Shown: piece by piece, positions 56,501-63,435 of the stretch | Layout of the letters: every line of letters starts with the position of its first letter | Numbering within the stretch: the stretch's first letter is position 1 | From: a virus | Strand: one strand, 5' to 3' | DNA: 64,000 bases | IMG/VR virus record: IMGVR_UViG_3300042430_000335 | Location: 1-64,000 of that record | Notes under the pieces: generated by a model | What the model saw: the letters and a program-made list of their open reading frames with translations, nothing else | Told to the model about the DNA's origin: nothing | The model's database searches: none | Program-made: the position numbers and the translations under genes

Positions 56501-58343
56501 TGTAGCAATAGGAGGTAATGCTTTATTATCTAATACAATTGGTGGTTCAAATGTCTCTATAGGTTTTTGCTCATTAGTTAATAACACTTCAGGCGGTAAT
56601 AACACAGCAATAAACAGATACTCATTACTTTATAATACCACAGGTGCTAATAATACCGCGGTGGGTGTTGCTAGTTTGTTTGCTAATACTGTTGGTACTT
56701 CTAATACTGCTATAGGTGTTGACTCGTTAAGATGTAACACAGCATCAAACAATACAGCAGTAGGTTTCTGCTCATTAAGAAGTAATACTACTGGTGCATA
56801 CAATACAGCGTTGGGCTGTAGAGCATTAGTTTGCAATACAATAGGAAACCAAAACACAGGATTAGGTGTTAATGCATTGTTTAGTAACACAACAGGTGTT
56901 TGTAATACTGCTGTAGGTGTAAATGCCTTAAATTCTAATACTGTAGGTAGTAATAATACAGCAGTAGGTCTTCAAGCCCTCTATTCAAACACAGCCTCAA
57001 ACAACACAGCAGTTGGTTTTTGTGCATTAAGAAGTACTACTACTGGTATAGACAACGTAGCAGTAGGAGTCTGTGCATTAGAAGCAAATACAATAGGAAG
57101 TGACAATACTGCTATTGGTTCTTTAGCATTAGCAAGTAACACTACAGGAACTCTCAATATAGCTATTGGTAGACTTGCTTCAGAAAAAAATACAACTGCA
57201 GTCAATAATATATCTATAGGTGTTGAAGCTCTTAGATGTAACACAACAGGCTGTAATAACGTAGCAATAGGTAGAAGCGCTTTAAGAGTAAATACAGGCA
57301 GGTATTTAACAGCAGTAGGTGACAGAACATTATATTCAAACACATCAGGCACAGGAAACTCTGCATTTGGTAGAACAGCTCTATTTACTAATACAACAGG
57401 AATAAATAACACTGCTGTTGGATATTCATCACTACAACAAAACGTTACTGGAGGCGGTAATACTGCTGTAGGGTTTTATTCTCTACAAGCAAATACAGCA
57501 TCCGATAATACAGCAGTAGGATTTTGCGCATTAAAAGCTAATACTACTGGATATCAAAACACCGCTACTGGAAACCTAGCGCTCTCCTGTAACACTATTG
57601 GTTACGGCAACACAGCAATGGGATTCTGTGCATTACGCTGTAATACAACAGGTGCAGGAAATACTGCAGTAGGTAAAGGCGCTTTAAATCTCAACACTAC
57701 TGGTCTTTGGAATACAGCTGTTGGAGATAGAGCTTTAAATTCTAATGATGTAGGTAGAGCAAATATTGCCGTTGGGCAGTTTGCAATGCAATTTAATAGC
57801 AACGGTAAGTATAATATTGCAATTGGTAATAGTTCTGCTGCTAACTTTTATGCTGGTACAGATAATAATATTGTTATAGGAGACAACGCTACAACTTCTG
57901 CAATAGATAATCACACCGTATGGGGTAACGCAAACAACAACGTTTGCAACTGCGTATATGCAGCTTGGTCTGTAGTGTCAGACTGTCGTGATAAGACAAA
58001 TATTAAACCTCTTCCAGATGGTTTAGGTCTCAACTTCATTAAGAAGATTAAGCCTGTAACCTACAATTGGGACAACCGTGATAACTATGTTAAGGAGTGT
58101 GGGTTTGAGTATGGAACAAAAGATGGTACGCTGTCTGGTGTAAGAGAACATTATGGAGTGATAGCTCAGGATGTGAAAGCTGCTATAGATGAGCTAGGAG
58201 TAAAGTTTGATGCTCTGGGACATGATGAAGATAAAGATGCCTATCGTGTAACATATGAAGAACTCATAGCACCAATTATCAAAGCTATACAAGAGCTAGA
58301 TGGAAGAGTGGAAAATCTAGAAAAAAGTTGTGGAAATAAATAA
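50571..58343 (+). CDS. Giant fibre: adaptor, collagen-like tracts, YadA-type repeats, S74 chaperone; 2590 aa
   Basis: Domain order: (1) shared adaptor module, residues 1-48. (2) Tail-fibre base, about 50-325, with ATVNVSPGTFGSSTTVPV-type repeats and LLGYTPVPDSRTITINGV. (3) Collagen-like Gly-X-Y tract, about 330-706. (4) Small beta domain, about 707-790. (5) Second collagen-like tract, about 791-1100. (6) About 76 repeats of NTAVGxxALxxNTTG type, about 1155-2440. (7) C-terminal S74 intramolecular chaperone, about 2465-2590, with S2470-D2471 in SDCRDKTNIKPL and YGVIAQDVKAAI. The trimeric fibre would fold with the chaperone, which then cleaves itself off at the Ser. It is likely the main receptor-binding fibre. 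Confidence 0.88.
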   Translation: MIVGCEATPCPVILNATCVFYEGENLIYTGINTNDNLQTALEKIDAKFQDATIGYIFDNGIIQLSPGQPVKLGGALIEDTVINSAGYTFTLTGSIETAAFITTGGTSNDFVKGDGSLDSTSYQPAGNYITNLTGDGTASGPGSVPFTLATVNVSPGTFGSSTTVPVVTVNGKGLVTNITPVPINLPSDIIILQGDVSGVGNTGVPLTTTLATVNSNVYGSNTPLKFAVNAKGLVTSAAPLTAGDIIGLLGYTPVPDSRTITINGVTRDLTADRTFNVGTVTSVQAAVPPAFSVTTPPITSFGTINIVATGNTSEYIRGDGALAIFPVTTSGTAGSSGTSGTSGSSGTTGTSGSSGSSSTSGSSGTSGTTGTSGSSGTSATSGTSGTSGTTGTSGTTGTSGTTGTSGSSGTSGSTGTSGTSGTSATSGTSGTSATDGTGGTSGTSGTSATSGTSGTTGTSGSSGTSGTSGSSGTDGSGGTSGTSGSSGTDGTSATSGTSGTTGTSGTSATSGTSGTSGISGTDGSGGTSGTSGTSATSGSSGSSGTNGSAGTSGTSGTSATSGSSGSSGSSGSSGTTGTSGTAGTSGTSGTNGSAGSSGTSGTSGSSGTTGTSGTAGTSGTTGTSGTSGSSGTSGTSATSGTSGTNGTGGTSGTTGTSGTSGTSGTNGSGGTSGTSATSGTSGTSATSGTSGTAGTTGTSGSSGLSGDRFATTSTSTYTLGAVGTTGTITVGTGLAYTIAQSIIVAYDANNHVEAEVTSYNPATGSLSFIVFRLTGSGTYSTWQVNLDGATGGDGSSGSSGTSGTSATAGTSGTTGTSGSSGSSGTTGTSGTSGSPGTSGTSATSGTSGTTGTSGTTGTSGTSGSSGTSGTNGSGGTSGTSGTTGTSGTAGSSGTSGTSATSGSSGTSGTNGTGGTSGTSGTTGTSGSSGTSATSGSSGSSGSSATSGTSGTSGTNGSAGSSGSSGSSGSSGSSGTAGTAGSPGTSGTSGSSGTTGTSGTSGTTGTSGTTGTSGTSGLSGSSGTSGTNGTGGTSGTSGSSGTAGSSGTAGSSGTSGTAGTSGTNGSGGTSGTSGSSATSGTSGTTGTSGSSGTAGSSGTSVAVAGTPEYIVKFTSSTTIGDSKTCQKTNGDLCVNLVGGSGVDVGKGGGSIASNTIVGTNALQYNSTGVQNTAVGLYALRNNNIGTFNTAMGSQALRANTSGTGNTAVGHQSLYKNTTGISNTAVGQGALICNTVGNSNTAVGREALNLNTASNNTALGFSALRNNTTGTDNTAVGRLTLSNNTVGASNVAIGGLSLLNNTSGATNTAIGASTLRYNTVGTNNIAVGLNALFCNTTGNCNLAIGINALYCNTASNNTAVGFCALRSNTTGTYNTAIGRSSLASNTIGTYNSALGFYALIGNTTGNCNLAVGVNALRCNTVGGNNIALGVHALCLNTASSNTAVGASALRNNTTGVFNTAVGFNTLLSNTTGYSNTAVGYRTLQCNTRGLDNTSIGTLSSCCNTTGCYNTVVGSSALRYNTTGNSNVAMGFFALRQNTASNNTAVGFCALRSNTTGNSNIALGPYALRKNTTACANVAIGTSALENNTTGTNNTAVGTLALYTNVVGTNNTALGRNALFANTASNNTAVGFCALRSNTTGTVNTAIGTDALSSNTSGERNIAIGANALQNNLIGNRNTAIGQGSLYKNTASYNTAVGYFTLACNTTGISNTAVGVRALTKNTIGVGNIAVGGGALQYNLSGTCNTAIGLQSLLCNTAGVNNTAIGHQSLYCNTASANTAVGFCALRSNTTGAYNVTIGVSSLKNNTTGAANTAVGVDALYSNTVGLNNTALGRSALLCNTASNNTAVGLQALRSNTTGTSNTAVGLQALFSNTVGINNAAFGHGALFNNTTGYNNNAFGNSALANNTVGANNTAMGQTALYKNTTGVNNVAIGREALTQNLVGACNTALGTRALECNLASNNTAVGFCALRSNTTGTSNVAIGGNALLSNTIGGSNVSIGFCSLVNNTSGGNNTAINRYSLLYNTTGANNTAVGVASLFANTVGTSNTAIGVDSLRCNTASNNTAVGFCSLRSNTTGAYNTALGCRALVCNTIGNQNTGLGVNALFSNTTGVCNTAVGVNALNSNTVGSNNTAVGLQALYSNTASNNTAVGFCALRSTTTGIDNVAVGVCALEANTIGSDNTAIGSLALASNTTGTLNIAIGRLASEKNTTAVNNISIGVEALRCNTTGCNNVAIGRSALRVNTGRYLTAVGDRTLYSNTSGTGNSAFGRTALFTNTTGINNTAVGYSSLQQNVTGGGNTAVGFYSLQANTASDNTAVGFCALKANTTGYQNTATGNLALSCNTIGYGNTAMGFCALRCNTTGAGNTAVGKGALNLNTTGLWNTAVGDRALNSNDVGRANIAVGQFAMQFNSNGKYNIAIGNSSAANFYAGTDNNIVIGDNATTSAIDNHTVWGNANNNVCNCVYAAWSVVSDCRDKTNIKPLPDGLGLNFIKKIKPVTYNWDNRDNYVKECGFEYGTKDGTLSGVREHYGVIAQDVKAAIDELGVKFDALGHDEDKDAYRVTYEELIAPIIKAIQELDGRVENLEKSCGNK
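51556..52689 (+). repeat. Collagen-like Gly-X-Y tract 1 in the fibre gene
   Basis: About 125 triplets of the form G-T-S, G-S-S, G-T-T, G-T-A, G-T-N and G-T-D, with occasional A in place of G (SATSG). Almost no Pro or charged residues. Edges approximate. Confidence 0.85.
52944..53869 (+). repeat. Collagen-like Gly-X-Y tract 2 in the fibre gene
   Basis: About 103 triplets of the same Ser/Thr-rich type, with two or three SPG triplets. It is separated from tract 1 by an 85-residue beta domain. Edges approximate. Confidence 0.85.
54031..57900 (+). repeat. About 76 tandem 17-residue YadA-head-type repeats
   Basis: The unit is N-T-T/V-G-x-x-N-T-A-V/I-G-x-x-A-L-x-x (51 nt). Every fourth to seventh unit is a 16-residue variant, NTASNNTAVGFCALRS (48 nt), which marks a higher-order repeat. 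Marker starts lie near 54325, 54627, 54880, 55181, 55434, 55637, 55889, 56092, 56445, 56748, 57000 and 57501. Confidence 0.85.
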
Positions 58344-58361
58344 AACTACATATATTTGCCT

Positions 58362-59021
58362 ATGCGTAGAGTGCTCATAGGTACACCCTCATATGATGGA
58401 AGGATAGATGTTTGGTTTGCAAACTCGCTCTTGGGTACGGTTAAACTGGCTTATGAAAAGGAAATATTTGTCCACGCCATCTATACAAGCTATGACAGTC
58501 TCATCCAAAGAGCTAGAAACAGTCTATTTAGACTTGCTATGGAGGGAGGGTATGACGATCTGTTCTTTATAGATTCTGATGCTGAATGGGAACCAGAATG
58601 GTTTTTCAGGCTTTTGGATAGACCAGAACCATTTATAGGTGGGGCTCTTGTAAAAAAGAGTGATAAGAATGAGGGGTATACAGTGAAGTTGATGGACAAA
58701 ACTCTTAAGAAGTCTAAGGATGAAAAGCTTATAGAAGTGGATGGTGTAGGTACTGGCTTCCTCAAAATAAGTAGATTTGCATTGGAGAAGCTTTGGGATA
58801 TAAGTGATGAGTATATGAGTGAAGGTGAAAAGCATAGAATGGTGTGTGACATAAAGGTGGAGAATGGTGATCTTATATCTGAAGACTACATCCTTTGTAA
58901 CAAGTGGAAATCCTTAGGATATAAGGTGTGGTTAGATCCAACCATTACACTCAACCACATAGGAACAAAGAAATTCAAGGGTGATTTTAATACCTTTATA
59001 ACAAAACACGGATATGTTTGA
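58362..59021 (+). CDS. GT-A-type (family 2-like) glycosyltransferase, 219 aa
   Basis: The fold is indicated by the N-terminal strand VLIGTPSYDGRID and the metal/nucleotide motif FFIDSDAEWEPEW, with D71-S-D73 as the DxD. A short acceptor-side region follows (VDGVGTGFLKISRFAL), and then WLDPTITLNHIGTKKFKG. I take ATG 58362 as start; a TTG two codons earlier is in frame but overlaps a TATATTTG box. It opens the glycan cassette directly behind the fibre gene. Likely transfers a sugar from a nucleotide-sugar donor to a growing glycan in the host cytoplasm. It overlaps the next gene by 8 nt. Confidence 0.75.
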   Translation: MRRVLIGTPSYDGRIDVWFANSLLGTVKLAYEKEIFVHAIYTSYDSLIQRARNSLFRLAMEGGYDDLFFIDSDAEWEPEWFFRLLDRPEPFIGGALVKKSDKNEGYTVKLMDKTLKKSKDEKLIEVDGVGTGFLKISRFALEKLWDISDEYMSEGEKHRMVCDIKVENGDLISEDYILCNKWKSLGYKVWLDPTITLNHIGTKKFKGDFNTFITKHGYV

Positions 59022-59925
59022 TAAACCAATGGGCGGTACAGAGCTTATGTATAATGAACTCATGAGAAGACTGCCTGAAGAATATAAAGACAAATGGTCT
59101 ATATTCAACTACATAGGAGATGCTGACTTTGAAAAACCTACCATCTATTGGAACCAGTTGAGCTATGACCAACAGGCTGTACAATGGTTGACAGATCCTA
59201 AGAACGTTGAAGCAATTGATCAGTTTGTTTTTGTAAGTCACTGGCAATCAGAATATTATAGGAAACTATTCAACATTCCTGGATACAAAACTTCTGTTAT
59301 AAAGAACGCTTGTGTTGGTGTAGAACCACGTAAACCAGGAGAAAGAGATATAGTGAAGCTTTGTTATACGTCCACACCCTTCAGAGGACTTGATGTTCTT
59401 CTAAAGGCATGGGATATACTTAAGCTTAAAAACTGTGAACTACATGTTTTCTCTAGCTGTAAAATATATGGAGAAGACTTTGCTTCTACAGAAGATCCTA
59501 AATATACAGACTTATATAACGCCTGTCTAAACACAGAAGGAATTGTATACAGAGGATCTATTCCTAACGAGGAGCTGAGGAAGGAACTTTCCAGCTTTGA
59601 CATTTTAGCCTATCCCTGTACATTTGAGGAAACCTCTTGTATAGCTGTGATAGAAGCTCTGTCAGCTGGTCTAAGGGTGGTAACAAGTAACATAGGAGCA
59701 CTGCCTGAAACTACAGAAGGATGGGCAACTATCTATCCCTATCTGATGGATAAGGATAAACATGCTGAGGTGTTTGCTTCCATTCTTAAGAAAGAAATAG
59801 AAGCTGTGAGAAACGGAATGCACCTTGAAGAACAAGTGAAGACATATGCTCCTAAGTGGAGCTGGGACAATAGAATAAACCAATGGACAAACTATTTAGA
59901 CACATTGACCCCAAAAGAGCTTTAG
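59014..59925 (+). CDS. GT-B-type (family 4) glycosyltransferase, 303 aa
   Basis: The sequence has the family 4 order: GGTELMYNEL near the N terminus, FVFVSHWQSEYYRKLF, then VIKNACVGVEP, the linker VKLCYTSTPFRGLDVLLKAW, and the C-terminal donor site with the EX7E motif (E206 and E214 in FEETSCIAVIEALSAG). It transfers a sugar from an NDP donor with retention. The N-terminal acceptor domain is shorter than usual (about 350-400 aa is common). The start overlaps the previous gene (ATGTTTGA), indicating coupled translation. Confidence 0.82.
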   Translation: MFDKPMGGTELMYNELMRRLPEEYKDKWSIFNYIGDADFEKPTIYWNQLSYDQQAVQWLTDPKNVEAIDQFVFVSHWQSEYYRKLFNIPGYKTSVIKNACVGVEPRKPGERDIVKLCYTSTPFRGLDVLLKAWDILKLKNCELHVFSSCKIYGEDFASTEDPKYTDLYNACLNTEGIVYRGSIPNEELRKELSSFDILAYPCTFEETSCIAVIEALSAGLRVVTSNIGALPETTEGWATIYPYLMDKDKHAEVFASILKKEIEAVRNGMHLEEQVKTYAPKWSWDNRINQWTNYLDTLTPKEL

Positions 59926-60482
59926 ACATAGGGGCACATGTAGGTTCTTTTACTAAAGAACTCTACTATAAATTCCCTGAGTGTCAAATAGTTATGATAG
60001 AGGCTAACAAAAACTGTGAGCCCTATCTAAGACTGCTGGGTAAGCCCTACGAAATTGTAGCTCTGTCTGATAAAAATGGAACAGCTGAGTTACATATAGA
60101 GGATGTAAATCCAATTGGTACAGGAAGTTCCTTGTATAAGGAGAACACCAATTGGTACACAGAGGGTAAAACACAGACAGTGATTACAAAGCGCCTAGAT
60201 GATTGCAACTACTTTGATGGAGCTCCTATAGATTTCATTAAACTAGATGTACAAGGTTCTGAGTTAGACATAATTAGAGGTGGTGAGAATACAATAAAAA
60301 ATACTACCTTTGTAATGATGGAGGTGTCCTTACTTGAATACAATCAGGGAGCACCTCTCATGGATGCTGTGGTGAACAAGATGATAGACCTTGGGTTTTA
60401 TATTGTAGATATTGTTGACTACCATTGTTCTAACGGCATCATCTTCCAATTGGACTTATTATTTAAAAACTTAAAACAATAA
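59883..60482 (+). CDS. FkbM-family SAM-dependent methyltransferase, 199 aa
   Basis: Motif I is LDIGAHVGSF at 14-23 (SAM binding). Later come IVMIEANKNCEPYLR (acidic ribose-binding residue) and FIKLDVQGSELDIIRGG with D122 and E127, typical for FkbM proteins. These usually O-methylate sugars. The ATG at 59883 lies inside the glycosyltransferase gene (43-nt overlap), but no later Met precedes motif I, so it is kept. In this cassette it would cap or modify the glycan. Confidence 0.82.
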   Translation: MDKLFRHIDPKRALDIGAHVGSFTKELYYKFPECQIVMIEANKNCEPYLRLLGKPYEIVALSDKNGTAELHIEDVNPIGTGSSLYKENTNWYTEGKTQTVITKRLDDCNYFDGAPIDFIKLDVQGSELDIIRGGENTIKNTTFVMMEVSLLEYNQGAPLMDAVVNKMIDLGFYIVDIVDYHCSNGIIFQLDLLFKNLKQ

Positions 60483-60488
60483 TTAGCT

Positions 60489-60839
60489 ATGAAAATGCTT
60501 TTTGCAAAGATCAATCCCGTTGCTGAAATTCCTGAAATGGAATCTCCTTTTGCCTATGATGTTAAAACAGCTGACTATCTAACAGCGGTAGCATCTCCTT
60601 ATCGCTTAGGTGCTGAAGAAGTGAGCTTTAGTCTCATCTATGGTACTGCTACATTTGATGCTGAAGGAAACATGGAAACCTTCAAACGTCTGTTGGGCGG
60701 TAGCCTCAACTTGGGTGCTCCTTACATTCAAGAGTGGGGTATTGATGACACTGTAATTCTTGGCACTATTTGTGAGCAAGTAGGAACAGAAGCTGTTGAG
60801 TTTATTGAAGGAAATCCAAAGGACTTCAATCCATTCTAA
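60489..60839 (+). CDS. Hypothetical protein in glycan cassette, 116 aa
   Basis: A soluble, acidic protein (ESPFAYDVKTADYLTAVA, then GAEEVSFSLIYGTATFDAEG and GAPYIQEWGIDD). Beta-strand content seems high. It resembles none of the sugar enzymes around it and looks more like a small virion or binding protein. It lies between the methyltransferase and the sulfotransferase genes. Function not recognised. Confidence 0.6.
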   Translation: MKMLFAKINPVAEIPEMESPFAYDVKTADYLTAVASPYRLGAEEVSFSLIYGTATFDAEGNMETFKRLLGGSLNLGAPYIQEWGIDDTVILGTICEQVGTEAVEFIEGNPKDFNPF

Positions 60840-60864
60840 TTGAACATTAAAACCAACAAACATA

Positions 60865-61686
60865 ATGGTCAAGAAGATATTCTACAACAGCTCTCTCCCA
60901 AGAGCTGGAAGTACCCTTATTCAAAACATTCTAGCACAGAATCCAGAGATTCATTCCACTCCTACATCTGGCATCTTTGAGATGTACACAAATGCCCGTA
61001 ACTATTTCTCTAACGGATTAGAGTTTAAGGCACAGGATCAACAACTCATGGAAGCAGGGTTTAAGGGAATGTTGAAAGATGGACTCTATGGATTCTATAA
61101 TGCTATAACAGAACGTCCGTATGTTATGGAAAAATCTAGGGGTTGGGCAATGGAGCGTGATTTTCTTCATGCCTTTGATCCCAACCCCAAGATTATTTGC
61201 ATGATTAGGGACATCCGTGCTATATATTCTTCTCTAGAGAAGAAGTATAGACAGAACCCTTTGGTGGACACAAACATTGCTAACTGGGGAAACCTAACAG
61301 GTACCACCACAGATAAGCGTATGGTGGTGTGGTCCAACAATCCTCCTATTGGTCCAGCTCTGGACCGATTATACCAGACACTCGTAGCTGGTACACATCA
61401 ACACATCCTATTTATTAAATTTGAAGAACTGTGTATAGATCCTAATGCGCAACTAAAGCGCATCTATGACTATCTAGAGATTCCGTTCTTCCAACATGAC
61501 TTCAAAAATATTCAACAATACTCCACAGAAGATGATAAGTGGTATGGAATATTTGGAGATCATGTCATTCGTGGTGAACTCAAACCTGTAAAGGATGATT
61601 ATCGTGAAGTGTTAGGACCTAATGCTTGTAAGATAATAGAGGACAGTTATAGATGGTTCTTTAATGATTTTGGATATAAAATATAA
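60865..61686 (+). CDS. PAPS-dependent sulfotransferase, 273 aa
   Basis: The 5'-phosphosulfate-binding loop is LPRAGSTLIQ at residues 11-20 (family consensus PRSGTTLL). The 3'-phosphate-binding motif is IRDIRAIYSS with R115, D116 and R118 (family RDPRD..S). FIKFEELCIDPNAQLKRIYDYL follows as in the Sulfotransfer family. It moves a sulfuryl group from PAPS to a hydroxyl or amine, probably of a sugar given the neighbouring genes. An APS-kinase-like gene that could supply PAPS lies two genes downstream. Start ATG 60865 places the loop at the expected N-terminal position. Confidence 0.85.
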   Translation: MVKKIFYNSSLPRAGSTLIQNILAQNPEIHSTPTSGIFEMYTNARNYFSNGLEFKAQDQQLMEAGFKGMLKDGLYGFYNAITERPYVMEKSRGWAMERDFLHAFDPNPKIICMIRDIRAIYSSLEKKYRQNPLVDTNIANWGNLTGTTTDKRMVVWSNNPPIGPALDRLYQTLVAGTHQHILFIKFEELCIDPNAQLKRIYDYLEIPFFQHDFKNIQQYSTEDDKWYGIFGDHVIRGELKPVKDDYREVLGPNACKIIEDSYRWFFNDFGYKI

Positions 61687-61689
61687 CCA

Positions 61690-62637
61690 ATGAACGTAGG
61701 ATATAAAACAGAAGCAGAAGCAGAAGAAAAACTAACAGTGTTAGAAGACCGTTCTGTAGATAGTAATAAGTATGTTGTATGGCACATCGAAGGTGGGTTA
61801 GGAAAGAACATAGCAGCAACATCTCTTATAAAGGATGTGAAAGAACGCTATGCTGATAGAAAACTCATTATGGTGGTATCCTATCCAGAGATATTCCTAA
61901 ACAACCCTAACATACACAGGGTGTATAGAGTGGGTTCCACTTCTTACTTCTATGATGATTATATAAAGGATAGGGACACTATTGTATTTCGTCATGAGCC
62001 TTATTTCCAAAGTGACCACATCATGCGTAAGAAGCATCTGATACACAACTGGTGTGACCTGCTTGATGTTTCTTATAAAGAACAGCTTCCTCAGCTTCAT
62101 CCCAATGCTGTACAGAAGATGTTGCAATACAACTGGCAAAGAGAAAAACCTGTAATGGTAATACAAACTAATGGAGGTTCATTTAATAGTACATTCTCTT
62201 ATGCTTGGACTAGAGACATGCCTTATGAAGTAGCTGTGGCTATTGCTGAGCGTTATAGTAACACTCATCACATTATACAGGTGACTAGACCAAACACCAA
62301 TCTGATTCCTAATGTAGAACATGTAACACAACAAATGTCCAACTTTGAAATGTTCTCCATCCTTGCCACATCTCAAAAACGTGTGTTAATAGATTCTTTC
62401 TTACAACATGCTGCAGCAGGAATGGGACTTTCTTCTACAGTGTTATGGGTAGGAACATCTCCTGTCAACTTTGGATATAAGATGCACAATAATATTGTCG
62501 CTAAAGATCCTCCTGGCACTACAAAGCTTATAGATAGCTACATCTTTGATTATTCCTTTGAAGGAACTGTTCACGAATGTCCTTACAACAGTATAGAGGA
62601 AATGTTTGACATTAATAACATATTGAAAACTATATGA
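61690..62637 (+). CDS. Heptosyltransferase-like (family 9-type) glycosyltransferase, 315 aa
   Basis: The order of elements resembles GT-B family 9: VWHIEGGLGKNIAATSLIKDV at the N terminus (as pieces GGLGKNIAAT) and LIMVVSYPEIFLNNPNIHRV. The C-terminal half has VMVIQTNGG, HHIIQVTRPN and FEMFSILATSQKRVLIDSFLQH followed by AAAGMGLSSTVLWVGTSP, where family 9 has its H-x-A-AA-x-G-PS-x-x-L element. It would transfer heptose or a related sugar. It starts 3 nt after the sulfotransferase and ends in an ATGA overlap with the kinase gene. Confidence 0.75.
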   Translation: MNVGYKTEAEAEEKLTVLEDRSVDSNKYVVWHIEGGLGKNIAATSLIKDVKERYADRKLIMVVSYPEIFLNNPNIHRVYRVGSTSYFYDDYIKDRDTIVFRHEPYFQSDHIMRKKHLIHNWCDLLDVSYKEQLPQLHPNAVQKMLQYNWQREKPVMVIQTNGGSFNSTFSYAWTRDMPYEVAVAIAERYSNTHHIIQVTRPNTNLIPNVEHVTQQMSNFEMFSILATSQKRVLIDSFLQHAAAGMGLSSTVLWVGTSPVNFGYKMHNNIVAKDPPGTTKLIDSYIFDYSFEGTVHECPYNSIEEMFDINNILKTI

Positions 62638-63080
62638 TTATTGCACTCTTTGGACAACCACATAGTGGTAAGTCAACAATAGCAAACCAGTTTCCTTCTT
62701 ATAAAAATATAGATGGGGACAAGCTCAGAGAGTTATTTGCTAACAAGGACTATAGCAGAGAAGGACGTATTAGAAACTTGAACAGAGCTAGTGATATTGC
62801 TCACTACCTACATAGTCATGGTAATAACATCACTCTATCTCTTGTATATCCATATAAAGAAGCTCGAGACTATCTCAACAGTCTCACAGAAGATGTGTGT
62901 TGGATATATTTAACATATGAAGGAGAAAGAGGAAGAGAGAAGTTTCATGTTCAAGACTTTGAACAACCTTCAGAAGAAGAAGCTTTGTACATTGATACAT
63001 CTTCCTTATCTTTGGATCATTGTGTACAACTAATAAACAACTACATCAATGCAAAACGTTCTAGCAAAAGCAGCAAGTAA
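62634..63080 (+). CDS. Adenylylsulfate (APS) kinase-like protein, 148 aa
   Basis: A P-loop kinase with Walker A GQPHSGKST at 7-15. Then comes NIDGDKLRELF with D27-G-D29, and SREGRIRNLNRASDIAHYLHSHG at 41-63. This order (DGDxxR, then R.xNLxRAxxIA, then SLVYPYKEARDY) is that of CysC, which phosphorylates APS to PAPS. It is shorter than typical bacterial CysC (about 200 aa), mainly at the C terminus. With the sulfotransferase it could form a donor-acceptor pair. A general nucleotide kinase is the alternative. Confidence 0.75.
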   Translation: MIIALFGQPHSGKSTIANQFPSYKNIDGDKLRELFANKDYSREGRIRNLNRASDIAHYLHSHGNNITLSLVYPYKEARDYLNSLTEDVCWIYLTYEGERGREKFHVQDFEQPSEEEALYIDTSSLSLDHCVQLINNYINAKRSSKSSK

Positions 63081-63435
63081 ATCAGGACAATGGGCAATGT
63101 TCATTGGTAGATGGCAACCATGGCACGAAGGACACAGATGGTTGATTGACCAAGCATTTAACGAAGATAAAAAGGTGCTCTTGTGTATAAGGGATGTTCC
63201 TGTGGATGAGAAGAACCCCTGGTCTGCTATTGAAGTGATGATGAACCTCACTAACGAACTAATAGATCTTGTTGAGGAAGGTAAGTTGAGAATCATCATC
63301 ATCCCTGATATTGAATCTATCAATATTGGTAGAGGAGTGGGTTATGATGTTATAGAACATGTTCCTCCTGCAGACATACATGACATCTCTGCTACAAAGA
63401 TTAGAGAACAAATGAAAGCAGAGGGTAAGTTATGA
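63049..63435 (+). CDS. HxGH nucleotidyltransferase (NMNAT/cytidylyltransferase-like), 128 aa
   Basis: GRWQPWHEGH at 20-29 is the nucleotide-binding motif of the nucleotidyltransferase superfamily (GRFxPxHxGH). ISATKIREQM at 113-122 is the second motif (ISxTxIR). The size fits NadM/NadR-type adenylyltransferases or glycerol-phosphate-type cytidylyltransferases. ATP sulfurylase belongs to the same superfamily, but its motifs (HxxH and ISGTxxR) fit less well and it is much longer. It may activate a sugar, an alditol phosphate or, least likely, sulfate. It overlaps the kinase by 32 nt and the next gene by 4 nt. Confidence 0.75.
   Translation: MQNVLAKAASKSGQWAMFIGRWQPWHEGHRWLIDQAFNEDKKVLLCIRDVPVDEKNPWSAIEVMMNLTNELIDLVEEGKLRIIIIPDIESINIGRGVGYDVIEHVPPADIHDISATKIREQMKAEGKL

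Noticed and set aside
53942-57802. Series of minus-strand frames with PTAVL-type repeats
   Set aside because: Shadows of the NTAVG repeats. They are broken into many pieces, unlike the single continuous plus-strand frame.
54031-57900. CRISPR-like periodic repeats
   Set aside because: The 48-51 nt units are contiguous, in frame and variable across their whole length. There are no conserved direct repeats separated by unique spacers.
50571-58343. Diversity-generating retroelement acting on the fibre
   Set aside because: No reverse transcriptase and no template/variable repeat pair with A-specific changes were seen in the window. The repeats are better explained by tandem duplication.
58328-58361. 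TTG-N20-TATATTTG promoter match at the start of the glycosyltransferase, with a TTG start at 58356
   Set aside because: Transcription would begin at or after the preferred ATG at 58362, so it could not serve this start. The in-frame TTG overlaps the same box. Both may be chance in AT-rich sequence.
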